In this document: positions 17,447 to 26,259 of the stretch, in pieces
How positions within the stretch are numbered: the first letter of the stretch is position 1
Layout: every line of letters begins with the position of its first letter
Assembly (NCBI RefSeq): GCF_902498195.1
Contig: NZ_CABVIY010000001.1
Span: forward strand, 682,001-746,000
Reading direction: 5' to 3'
DNA: 64,000 nucleotides
DNA from: Pseudomonas fluorescens
GTDB taxonomy: Bacteria > Pseudomonadota > Gammaproteobacteria > Pseudomonadales > Pseudomonadaceae
Made by a program: the position numbers and the translations under genes
Notes under the pieces: generated by a model
Told to the model about the DNA's origin: nothing
The model's input: only the letters and a program-made list of their open reading frames with translations
Database searches by the model: none

Positions 17447-17467
17447 GCCTCACTCCCGGCTGAAAGT

Positions 17468-17487
17468 ACCGGTCGTTACCGACCGGT
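17468..17487. terminator. Hairpin between convergent aldolase and Lrp genes
   Basis: ACCGGTCG-TTAC-CGACCGGT is a perfect 8-bp stem with a 4-base loop, centred in the 43-bp gap between the two convergent stops. A T-rich tail is weak (TCTT on the plus side), so termination efficiency is uncertain. Confidence 0.45.
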
Positions 17488-17489
17488 CT

Positions 17490-17960
17490 TCACACCGTCA
17501 GTTTCCGGCTGAATTTGGTTTCCATCACGATGTGCGAGGCGGTGTGCGCCACGCCCTTGATCATGTTGATCCGGGTGAGTTCGGCGTTGAGTTCGCTCAG
17601 GGTCGGCGTGACCAGATGAATGATGAAGTCGGATTCACCGGAGACGGCATACACCGCCTGCACCGAGTCCATCTTGCGCAGCGAGGTCATGACGTCGGTG
17701 TAGCTCTTGTTGGTACAGGAGGTCATGGTGAAGCAGTTGATGGTCTGCTGCAGCCGGGTCTGGTCGATGCGCACGCTGTACCCGGTGATCACGCCGGCCT
17801 TTTCCAGGCGGGCGATGCGCTCCTGTACCGAGGAGCGCGAGACTTCGAGCTTGCGTGCCAGCGACGCGGTGGGCTCGCGTGCGTTGGCCTGCAACAGGCC
17901 AAGCAATTGCCGGTCCTTGTCGGTCAGGTTGAACAACGGGCCGGGATTCTGCGCATCCAT
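17490..17960 (-). CDS. Lrp/AsnC family transcriptional regulator
   Basis: 156 residues from the ATG at 17960, which has AGGA seven bases upstream (the GTG at 17966 overlaps that site). The HTH contains LLGLLQANAREPTASLARKL and VSRSSVQERIARLEKAGVIT; the RAM effector domain follows with VQAVYAVSGESDFIIHLVTP. Last gene of the minus-strand unit that starts with the ABC permease, 25 bp behind the FAD oxidase. Lrp proteins usually sense the amino acid their neighbours degrade. Confidence 0.9.
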   Translation of the reverse strand: MDAQNPGPLFNLTDKDRQLLGLLQANAREPTASLARKLEVSRSSVQERIARLEKAGVITGYSVRIDQTRLQQTINCFTMTSCTNKSYTDVMTSLRKMDSVQAVYAVSGESDFIIHLVTPTLSELNAELTRINMIKGVAHTASHIVMETKFSRKLTV

Positions 17961-17985
17961 GAACACGTCCTTGATCTCGTGGAAT

Positions 17986-19293
17986 TCAGTTTTTATGGGC
18001 CGCCCTGCGTTGCGAACGCGTTTCCTGGAACCTGTCCATCATCTTCAGGCCGGCGTACACCGTTTGCGCCGCTGCCGGGCCGAGAGGGCCGCCATTCCAT
18101 TCCAGGCCGTAGGCATCGAACAGACGGTAGCGATCGGTCTCGCCGCATAGGGCCTCGGCGATCACGCGACCGCCAATAGGGGCGGTGTTCATACCATGGC
18201 CACCAAATGATGTACATGCCCACAGCCCTTTGCCGAGCGGGCCGATGTGGGGCATTTTGTGCCGCGCGTAGCCCATCAGCCCGGACCAGGCCTTGTCGAT
18301 CCTGATGCCGCGCAATTGCGGGTAGACGTCGAGAATATCGTCGGTCAGCAACTGCCCCAGGCGCTTTTCATCCTGCAGGTTGCGGGTGGTGATACGGCCA
18401 CCCCAGAGCAGGCGGTCACCCTCGACGATCCGGTAGTAGTCCGAGGCCCGGCGATTGTCGCCCACCGCATCGGTGGTGCGGACCGTATCGGCCAGGCGCT
18501 CGCCCAGATGTTCAGTCAGCACCGCGTAGGTCGCGATCGGCAGGAAGGCACGGCGCAGTTTGCCGAATTCCGGACCGCCATAGCCGCCGCAGCAATACAC
18601 CACGTGAGCGCAATCGACACTGCCCTGGTCGGTGATGACCCGGTGACGTCCGTCGCGGCTCTCGACCCGGACCATGGGGGAATGCTCATGGATGGTGCCG
18701 CCGCTGCGCTCGATGAGCCCGGCCACGCCCAGGCAATAGTTCAAGGGGTGGAAGTGAAAGCCATGGGTGTCGCGCAGCGCCTGGAAATAGCGCTCGGTCT
18801 TGAGCTTTTCACACACGGCGTGGCGATCCAGATACTCGAGGTGGAAGTCAAAATCCGTCGCCATCCGGTCACGCAGGCGCTTGAGGTTATCGCCATCCTC
18901 GTAGCGGACCACGCTCAGCTTTCCAGGGGTTGGCGAGCAGCCTGGCAATTGATGACGGGCGATCATGTCACGCACCGTATCGACGCCTTCGAGCGACAGT
19001 TTGAACAGCGCGGCGGCGGTCGCTTTGCCGCAGCGGCTCTCGATGGATGACAAGCCTTCGGACCAGCCCTGGAGGACGAAGCCGCCGTTGCGCCCGGAGG
19101 CACCCCAGGCCACGCGGCCTGCCTCGAGCAGCACCACGGACTTGCCTCGCGACACCAGCTCCCAGGCGGTACTCAGCCCCGCCAGGCCAGCGCCGATGAT
19201 GCAGACATCGGCCTGGACATGACGTGACAGCGGCGCGCGCTCAGTCGTGTCGTTCATCGTCGCGGTGTAGTAATTGTTGTTGTAGTTGTACAT
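17986..19293 (-). CDS. FAD-dependent amine/amino-acid oxidase (DAO family, PuuB-like)
   Basis: 435 residues. FAD Rossmann motif ADVCIIGAGLAGLSTAWEL at about residues 28-47 and the second motif VAWGASGRNGGFVLQG, as in gamma-glutamylputrescine and D-amino-acid oxidases; the C-terminus has WACTSFGGHGMNTAPIGGRV. The protein opens with an unusual Tyr/Asn string (MYNYNNNYYTATMND); a second ATG at M13 is possible. It oxidises an amine or amino acid to an imine or aldehyde. The context (ABC importer upstream, Lrp downstream) says it acts on the imported compound. Confidence 0.86.
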   Translation of the reverse strand: MYNYNNNYYTATMNDTTERAPLSRHVQADVCIIGAGLAGLSTAWELVSRGKSVVLLEAGRVAWGASGRNGGFVLQGWSEGLSSIESRCGKATAAALFKLSLEGVDTVRDMIARHQLPGCSPTPGKLSVVRYEDGDNLKRLRDRMATDFDFHLEYLDRHAVCEKLKTERYFQALRDTHGFHFHPLNYCLGVAGLIERSGGTIHEHSPMVRVESRDGRHRVITDQGSVDCAHVVYCCGGYGGPEFGKLRRAFLPIATYAVLTEHLGERLADTVRTTDAVGDNRRASDYYRIVEGDRLLWGGRITTRNLQDEKRLGQLLTDDILDVYPQLRGIRIDKAWSGLMGYARHKMPHIGPLGKGLWACTSFGGHGMNTAPIGGRVIAEALCGETDRYRLFDAYGLEWNGGPLGPAAAQTVYAGLKMMDRFQETRSQRRAAHKN

Positions 19294-19383
19294 GTAGTCC
19301 GTGGTCCTTTTTTCGGGCGCAGTCAGGCAGCGCGCCGCGTCGGGAACGGGCGCCTGCCAGGCAAAGGCTGTGGTGCGCCGGGA

Positions 19384-20223
19384 TTATTGAATGGCGGTGA
19401 GGTCGGCGCCGTACCACTTCTCGGAAAGCTGCTTGAGCGTGCCGTCGGCTTTCATCTCGGTCACGGTCTTGGTCAGCGCGCTGTTGAACGCCTCGTCGCC
19501 TTTGTCCACGGCGATGGCCAGCGGTTCGTAGTAGGCGGGCTTGCCTTCCACACGGACGATGGGATAACCATTCTTGACGGCCGCAACAACCGTTGGCAGC
19601 GCCGACAAGGTGGCGTTCAGGCGGACACCGTTGCCCATGCGTAAATCATCCAGCGGCCCCATGCTGTCGCCATAGGTCTTCACCTCGCCGGGCGTGACGT
19701 CGTAGGTGAACGCCGGCACATCGGCGGCGTCGATCTTGAGCCGGCGATTGATGTAGTCCTCCGACGTGGTGCCGGCTTCGACGCCGATGATCTTGTCGTT
19801 CAGGTCCGTGGCCTTGGCCCCGGCGGCATCCTTGTGCACGGCGAACACATAGGGCGTGTAGTAGTAGATGGCAGGGAAGTCGAGGACCCGGGCGCGCTCG
19901 GTGGTAGGCGTCATCGAGCCGACCGACAAGTCCCAGCGACTGGACCAGCGTCCGGCGGTAATGATCCCGTATTCGGGGGTCACGAAGTCGACTTTGCTGC
20001 CCAGGCGCCGGGCGATTTCGGTGGCGACATCGATATCAAAACCTTGCAGCTTGTTGTCCGGGCCGAGGAACGATTGCGGTGGCCAGTTTGCCGCGGTGGC
20101 CACCTTGATCACCTTGGTTTCATGGATGCGGTCGAGGGTGGAACCCGCCCAGGCGGCGACGCTGCCGAGCGTGACGGCGGTGGTGACAGCGGCTGCGGTG
20201 AACAGACGAGTGATCGAGATCAT
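19384..20223 (-). CDS. ABC transporter substrate-binding protein, polar amino acid type
   Basis: 279 residues from MISITRLFTAAAVTTAVTLG, with a perfect GGAGG seven bases ahead (complement of 'cctcc' at 20232). Signal peptide cleaved around AAWAGS. The SBP_bac_3 fold is evident: VIKVATAANWPPQSFLGPDN, LQGFDIDVATEIARRLG, and the ligand-site region WDLSVGSMTPTTERA. It feeds the permease and ATPase encoded upstream. Ligand unknown; the neighbouring oxidase suggests an amine or amino acid. Confidence 0.9.
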   Translation of the reverse strand: MISITRLFTAAAVTTAVTLGSVAAWAGSTLDRIHETKVIKVATAANWPPQSFLGPDNKLQGFDIDVATEIARRLGSKVDFVTPEYGIITAGRWSSRWDLSVGSMTPTTERARVLDFPAIYYYTPYVFAVHKDAAGAKATDLNDKIIGVEAGTTSEDYINRRLKIDAADVPAFTYDVTPGEVKTYGDSMGPLDDLRMGNGVRLNATLSALPTVVAAVKNGYPIVRVEGKPAYYEPLAIAVDKGDEAFNSALTKTVTEMKADGTLKQLSEKWYGADLTAIQ

Positions 20224-20285
20224 GAGTAAGCCTCCAGGTATTTTGTTGTTTTTTTCGATGACGTTGGAAGGTACGACGATGCTTC

Positions 20286-21056
<771 letters not shown>

Positions 21057-21071
21057 CCTAAGGCTCCTGAC

Positions 21072-22037
21072 TCAGCGGTGGGCGCGATTGAAGTGCTTTT
21101 CCAGGCGCGACTGCACGGTTTCCAGCACGATCGACAACAGCCAATAGAGCACGGCGGCGGTGATGAGCATTTCCAGGTGGCGGAACTCGGCGCGTCCCTG
21201 TGTTCGGGCCAGGAACATCAGCTCCCAGACGCCGATCACCGACACCAGCGAACTGTCCTTGAGCATCGAGATGAACTGGTTGCCGGTCGGTGGAATGATC
21301 AGGCGCATGGACTGCGGAAGAATCACCCGGGTCATGGTCTGGAAAGGATTGAGACCAATCGCCCGGGAGGCTTCCCACTGGCCCCGGGAAATGCTGCTGA
21401 TCCCCGCACGGAAGATCTCCGTCATGTAGGCGCCATAGCACAGCGAGAGCGCCAGGATCCCGGCCGGGACGGCGCCGACCACGTAACCGAGCTGGGGAAT
21501 GCCCAGGTAGATCAGATAGATCTGGATAAGCAGCGGGACGCCACGGAAAAACGAGGTGTAGAAGCTGGCGATGGCAATCGCGAAACCGTTCGAAGACAAG
21601 CGGGCCGTGGCGCCCAGCAAGGCCAGGACAAAGGCAATGGCAATGGAGATCGCGGACACGTAGACCGTGGTGAAAACCCCTTGGGTAATCATGAAACCCA
21701 CTTTGGTCGCGATGAAACTGTAGGAAAGATTGAAGGTGTCGAAGAACAGCAGGAACAGCACCAGCAATTCGCACCAGACCGTAATGATCTGTGCCCGCAA
21801 GGGGAACCGGCCAAGGATGAACAGGTTCAGCACGACCGTGAGAGTGAAGGTCCCGCCAACCGCGATGTCGCGCGCCAGCGGGGCTTTCAAGTCAAGGACG
21901 ATGGGCCCCATCAGGCTGGAAAGCCGGCTTTCACCCACACCGCAGGCCAGCGTGATGATGAAAATGACCGCAGCGACCGCCCCCATGAACAAGGCGCTGT
22001 CCGTCATGCGCGCCTTGACGATATGGTCTTTGTACAT
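21072..22037 (-). CDS. Amino acid ABC transporter permease (HisMQ family)
   Basis: 321 residues with an extended N-terminal region of four hydrophobic segments before the usual five-helix HisM core (about residues 120-315). The coupling loop reads MTEIFRAGISSISRGQWEAS and contains the EAA motif. A single permease gene is present, so it probably homodimerises. First gene of the importer operon; GAGGTACG upstream of the ATG. The 152 bp before the next gene contain a GATCGCA/TGCGATC hairpin. Confidence 0.9.
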   Translation of the reverse strand: MYKDHIVKARMTDSALFMGAVAAVIFIITLACGVGESRLSSLMGPIVLDLKAPLARDIAVGGTFTLTVVLNLFILGRFPLRAQIITVWCELLVLFLLFFDTFNLSYSFIATKVGFMITQGVFTTVYVSAISIAIAFVLALLGATARLSSNGFAIAIASFYTSFFRGVPLLIQIYLIYLGIPQLGYVVGAVPAGILALSLCYGAYMTEIFRAGISSISRGQWEASRAIGLNPFQTMTRVILPQSMRLIIPPTGNQFISMLKDSSLVSVIGVWELMFLARTQGRAEFRHLEMLITAAVLYWLLSIVLETVQSRLEKHFNRAHR

Positions 22038-22146
22038 GGCTTACGTACCTCAGGGTGTGCCCCTTTGTTGTTGTAAGCCAATTATGGGTGTGCGAAATGC
22101 CGGGCGGGACCCGGCAAAATGCTGGATTAACCGGTTTGTGCTGGCA

Positions 22147-22163
22147 GATCGCAGGGTGCGATC
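22147..22163. terminator. Short hairpin downstream of the DUF6130 gene
   Basis: GATCGCA-GGG-TGCGATC, a 7-bp stem 27 bp after the stop of the minus-strand gene at 22190. There is no clear U-tract on the minus strand, so it may be only a secondary structure or repeat fragment. Confidence 0.3.
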
Positions 22164-22189
22164 CCTACATCTGCTAGAAAAATCAACCG

Positions 22190-22675
22190 TTATGGTTTTA
22201 CCGCGTGAGCCTCGTCACGGTGAGCCGTCCCGGTGGGTTGTTTCTGTGGAACGGTAAAGCTCACGGTCGCGCTGGTGAGGATTTTGTGAGTGGGGTCGGC
22301 CACTTCAAGCAGCACCTTATGCGCGCCGGGCGTCAGCCCGACCAGGATAATGGGGTCTTCGCTGGTGTGCGCCCAGGTGCCTTTCCAGTCGTCGACGGTC
22401 ACGTGCAGGTGACCCAGGCGGGGTGAAACCTCGACCGCCGCCTTACCGAATACCGGCATGATCCTGGCGTGCTCGGTTCGATACTGGATAATCACCACAC
22501 CCCGGGCGAGCGGCTCGGCAAGCGGCGGATAGGCAATCAGCTGTGGCGTAGCTTCGGATTCCAATGGGAGCAGGGCTGGAGGCTGAAGGGAATCTGCTGC
22601 GCCCTGGCCCAACGCTGCCGCGCAAAAACAGACGCCCGAAGCAAAGGCCAATAAATCTCCGAGAGCGAGGGGCAT
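22190..22675 (-). CDS. DUF6130-like exported protein
   Basis: 161 residues from MPLALGDLLAFASGVC (GGGAGAAAAACACC upstream). The N-terminus is hydrophobic and suits a signal peptide. The core reads LGHLHVTVDDWKGTWAHTSE, then DPIILVGLTPGAHKVLLEVA and DPTHKILTSATVSFTVP, an Ig-like beta domain with conserved H-x-H-V and PGxHKVxLELADPxH signatures that I associate with DUF6130. Function unknown. Monocistronic; it borders the AT-richer NACHT island. Confidence 0.68.
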   Translation of the reverse strand: MPLALGDLLAFASGVCFCAAALGQGAADSLQPPALLPLESEATPQLIAYPPLAEPLARGVVIIQYRTEHARIMPVFGKAAVEVSPRLGHLHVTVDDWKGTWAHTSEDPIILVGLTPGAHKVLLEVADPTHKILTSATVSFTVPQKQPTGTAHRDEAHAVKP

Positions 22676-23142
22676 GGTGTTTTTCTCCCGCGTGATGTCA
22701 TGCAAGTCTAGATCAAGCTGAATAGCGTTTAGTGTTTACTTGCGTCGCAATGACCCACTTCGATTAGCCACAGCTGTTTGAGTCGGAAGAATCTAAAAGA
22801 CTATAAGTCAAGCGGGCGTGGGTGAGGACAGTGAGTCACTGCGTTAGAGTGTTTTTGTTTTGCAATAATGTATATAGCTAATGTTGATTTATTGGCGCAT
22901 CGGCCACTCGTGTTATTTGGCTTAGGCGCATGGGTGTCGACACAGGCTAAGCCAATTACTATCAAGTCTGACTATTTGACTTTTCCAATGGAGTAACCTT
23001 TTCTTATATTCGCGGGCTCTACGTTTTTCGTGTTCACTGTTTAATCTTTTCAGGCTGAGTACATTCGCAATCTCAACGAAAACTCTGGAACCCTCAACAT
23101 GGAGCTATAACGGGAAGGTATAGATGCGTTATTGGAGAGACT
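22676..23142. other. AT-rich intergenic region ahead of the NACHT gene
   Basis: 467 bp clearly richer in A+T than the genes to the left, without a credible ORF. It holds a 9-bp perfect inverted repeat (22917-22955), an AT-rich block near 22855-22900 that could host the promoter, and the ribosome site TTGGAGAGACT before ATG 23143. It marks the left edge of the compositionally distinct segment. Confidence 0.6.
22917..22955. promoter_or_regulatory. Inverted repeat upstream of the NACHT gene
   Basis: TTGGCTTAG (22917-22925) and CTAAGCCAA (22947-22955) are perfect 9-base inverted arms with a 21-base spacer, about 190 bp before the start codon. It could be a regulator site or an mRNA hairpin; nothing in the window identifies the binding protein. 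Confidence 0.4.
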
Positions 23143-26100
23143 ATGAGGCACCTGGTTTGGAGCCCGAAGTGGCTCGGGGTGGACAGATTGAGGGCACTCC
23201 GCTATGGGGTGGTTTTCCTGGCTTTGCTCCCGTCTGTGTGCTTTAGCGGCTCATTCAAAAACCTCGATGCGCTTGCCCCGTTGGCGGGTAGCAACATCAT
23301 TGACTCCGTCAACACCCCCAAAACCACTTTAATACGTACTGATGAAGGTCTTTTCCTGTACGACTCGGGAGCGTTCAAGGAGGTGGAGCTAGGCGTCGGT
23401 AACCTCGACTCCAAGGTTCAGTCTGCTGGTGGCAAGTCCGCAAATGACGAAGAAAATGCATTGGGCAACTTTAGCAGGCTGTTATTACGGCCTTCGCCGA
23501 GTGGTGCAGTTTGGATTGTTCAACCTGGGCAATCGATCTATTTAGCCCTTGGCGGAAAGGTTACCGACCTCGGCAAGAATCTACCGGCGAGCACGGAAAA
23601 ACTGAGGGTCGTCGGTGTAAGCGGTGACAAGCTTTGGCTGTCCGCAGGGGGCTCGCTATATGGGTTGAGTGAAGGGGAGGAGGCGCTGAAAAAAATCACA
23701 TTGAAGAAGCCTCTGTCAGCCAGCGCTGTCACTCATGTTTATCCCGTCATGAATAATGCGGATTCGTACTGGATAGTGCTTCCCATGCAGGTTGCACTAG
23801 CGAGTACGTCAGGTATCCATGTTTTGGTTGATTGGACTAAGACCAAAGATGAAGACCCGCAGTCAATTGGCAAGCACCTACTTTCATCGAACGGCGATCT
23901 TTGGTTTCTGGCGGGGCGTGGTAACCAGGTCTATTGGCTGCAGGCAGCGAACGGGCAATTGAATCAGCATGATTTGGGTGGCCCGGCACTGGACATGGTC
24001 CAGCGCAAAAACGGCGATGTATTGGTACAAATGGAAGTAGGCGGCATTCGTATTTTCAGCAACGGCGAATGGCACGTGTGGCAAGTCCCTGGAGGGACAC
24101 AGCAGTTGGAGTCTGTCAATTCTATCTCGGGAAGCTACGACGGGACCGGGGTAGTCTTGGCACTAGGTACTGCTGGTTTAGCACTGTTTGAAGATGACTC
24201 GGCAAAAGTCTATACCTTGAGCCTGGGCGGCTTGTCAGTGCGTGAAGTTGTCCGGGTTCAAACGGTCGGGCCTTCTGCTTATTTGATATATGGTAAAGAC
24301 GGGACGTTGCAGGTGCTTGAAGGCACACGTTTTTCGGATATCGTTAGTTTGCAGGGCGCGCCGCTGAGCGTTAGCAATACTCTGGATGGATCGCTCTGGG
24401 TCTCAGGATTAAATAGTTTTTATCGCTATAATCATGGTAGTTGGTCTCGATTTAAAATACGCACTCTTGCAGATCCAATCGTTCGTACAGTATTGCGGTT
24501 GGAGGCCAATAGTTATTTGTTTGACTCCCCGCAAACGGGCTTTACCGAATATGTCGCGTCAAAGGGGCGATTGCTACTGGAAGATGTTAATCCAGAGACG
24601 CGAACGGCTTCTGTTCGACTTGATTTGCCAGAAGAGGAGCTAACGGATAGTAATTTAAATTTGCACTATTCATTAAGTGTTTCGCCCACGGATTTCGATC
24701 GCGATCAAACGATTCGTCTGATCGCCGGGAAGGCACAGATTTCAGTACCCGTCTCCTTCGGTTCCAAGATGTTTCTCAGTGCCGAAGTAAGAAATGAATA
24801 TGGTGATGTTTATCATTTAGGAGATACCACCAGCACGCCACTCAAGATGCCAGCGCCAGTCGCTACCGTGGCGGAAGGTTATTTAACTGGTTTCATCGTC
24901 AAAGTACCTTGGATCATAGGCGCGCATATGGCGCTATGGTGCGGCCTGCTTATGCTCTATCCCTACTCTCCAGCCTTGCAGGCAAGCGTATTCTGGAATC
25001 GCTCGGTTCGTAAATCGATGTCGTTGTGGTACGTGGAAGTATTGCTGCTGGCGGTTCCTTATGCGCGAAAACGGCTCATTCAGCCTTTTGCCAGTTCAAT
25101 GAAGGGCGATGCCCGGCTCGACTTGTGTGAAAATTATTTCGAAGATATTGAAATAAGGGATGACGCGCAGGGAACTATTTGTAATCCCGCCCAGTTAGCG
25201 GCAACGTTGCGTGGCCACACCATCGTTCGTGGACCTTCAGGTGCGGGTAAAACGCATTTATTGCGGTACTTGATTTTGCACCGTAAACAGCAAGCTGTTT
25301 TTTTAACAGCGCGAGCCTGCAGCAATGGAGTACTGGAAGCCATTGCAGAGAAACTGCCATCTCAATTGCGTGATTTCGGGTTAGTGGAATCTCTCATCTT
25401 CCACAGTTCGCTGGACGTGTATATCGATGGTCTCAACGAGGTCAGTCCAGAAATAAGGGAGCGAATCAGTAGTTTCATGCAGTCTTTCCCCAAGGCGTGC
25501 GTCGTCATTTCGACACAGCGCTTCAAATGGAATGCTCCAAGTACTGTAACGTCTTTCGATCTACAACCATTAAGTCAGCAGCGAATAGAACAATACCTCT
25601 TGCGTGTGGGGCCGGACACCGAGAACTACACAAAGGCGGTGGGCGTGTATTTAAGCCGGCGCAAGAATGAGAACACAGATCAGCGATATGACAGCCAGGC
25701 CTCGACCACGCCTTACGATTTATCGATTGTCTCGCGTCTATTGAGAAATGGCGTATTGCCTAATGCTTTTGATATCCAGCAACAGTATTTCGAGTACGTG
25801 GTACGGCGTCATGAGGAAGAGGCTGGAGCACCTTTTCCGCTTGAGCAGCTTTCCAGCCTTGCTTACTTCGCGAAGATGAAAGGTTCACGAATACTTGACC
25901 ATATGGCGCTTGCTCCCAGTATCGTTGATTTTTTGATGGAGGAAAAAATTGTCCTCCGAAGTCTCAGTGATCCCAATCAGCGAATCTTTCGTCATGACCG
26001 CGTGCAAGATTATTTGGTTGCCCAACACTTGCTGACACATGCAGATCTGCAGTTTGAGTACCTTGACGACATTCGCTTTGTGGGGGTGTATACCTTGTTG

Positions 26101-26250
26101 GCAGAAAAGCTGGCAGTAGAAGATGCCACTTTATTACTCTCGCAACTGGCGCTCAAAGCAACAGTCGTGCGCGATAGCACTATTTTGTATGAGTTCGTTG
26201 ATCGACTTCGTTCATTGGATAAATTGAAAACTGCTGAAAGGGCAGAATGA
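23143..26250 (+). CDS. Transmembrane NACHT NTPase with periplasmic propeller-like sensor domain
   Basis: 1035 residues. A signal/anchor segment (about 20-37, GVVFLALLPSVCFSGS) is followed by a ~430-residue beta-rich part with repeated blade-like strings such as SGAVWIVQPG, NGDLWFLAGRGNQVYWLQ and DGSLWVSGLNSFYRYNHGSW. These recall two-component-regulator propeller repeats. Next is an Ig-like stretch (about 470-580) ending at a membrane helix (about 588-608, WIIGAHMALWCGLLMLYPY). The cytoplasmic part has Walker A GPSGAGKT (697-704), Walker B LDVYIDGLNEV (757-767), a sensor-like VVISTQR, and the NACHT-type FRHDRVQDYLVAQHLL (about 950-965). No effector domain is recognised. GGAGAGACT sets the start; AT-rich codon use. 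Its partner starts 9 bp downstream. Function is inferred as envelope sensing; no known family member comes to mind. Confidence 0.85.
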   Translation: MRHLVWSPKWLGVDRLRALRYGVVFLALLPSVCFSGSFKNLDALAPLAGSNIIDSVNTPKTTLIRTDEGLFLYDSGAFKEVELGVGNLDSKVQSAGGKSANDEENALGNFSRLLLRPSPSGAVWIVQPGQSIYLALGGKVTDLGKNLPASTEKLRVVGVSGDKLWLSAGGSLYGLSEGEEALKKITLKKPLSASAVTHVYPVMNNADSYWIVLPMQVALASTSGIHVLVDWTKTKDEDPQSIGKHLLSSNGDLWFLAGRGNQVYWLQAANGQLNQHDLGGPALDMVQRKNGDVLVQMEVGGIRIFSNGEWHVWQVPGGTQQLESVNSISGSYDGTGVVLALGTAGLALFEDDSAKVYTLSLGGLSVREVVRVQTVGPSAYLIYGKDGTLQVLEGTRFSDIVSLQGAPLSVSNTLDGSLWVSGLNSFYRYNHGSWSRFKIRTLADPIVRTVLRLEANSYLFDSPQTGFTEYVASKGRLLLEDVNPETRTASVRLDLPEEELTDSNLNLHYSLSVSPTDFDRDQTIRLIAGKAQISVPVSFGSKMFLSAEVRNEYGDVYHLGDTTSTPLKMPAPVATVAEGYLTGFIVKVPWIIGAHMALWCGLLMLYPYSPALQASVFWNRSVRKSMSLWYVEVLLLAVPYARKRLIQPFASSMKGDARLDLCENYFEDIEIRDDAQGTICNPAQLAATLRGHTIVRGPSGAGKTHLLRYLILHRKQQAVFLTARACSNGVLEAIAEKLPSQLRDFGLVESLIFHSSLDVYIDGLNEVSPEIRERISSFMQSFPKACVVISTQRFKWNAPSTVTSFDLQPLSQQRIEQYLLRVGPDTENYTKAVGVYLSRRKNENTDQRYDSQASTTPYDLSIVSRLLRNGVLPNAFDIQQQYFEYVVRRHEEEAGAPFPLEQLSSLAYFAKMKGSRILDHMALAPSIVDFLMEEKIVLRSLSDPNQRIFRHDRVQDYLVAQHLLTHADLQFEYLDDIRFVGVYTLLAEKLAVEDATLLLSQLALKATVVRDSTILYEFVDRLRSLDKLKTAERAE

Positions 26251-26259
26251 GGTGCCGTG

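Noticed and set aside
23124..23246. 40-codon frame starting ATGCGTTATTGGAGAGAC overlapping the NACHT start
   Set aside because: It has a ribosome-like GGGAAGG, but it overlaps the well-supported NACHT start in another frame and yields no recognisable peptide; a leader peptide is possible but unsupported.
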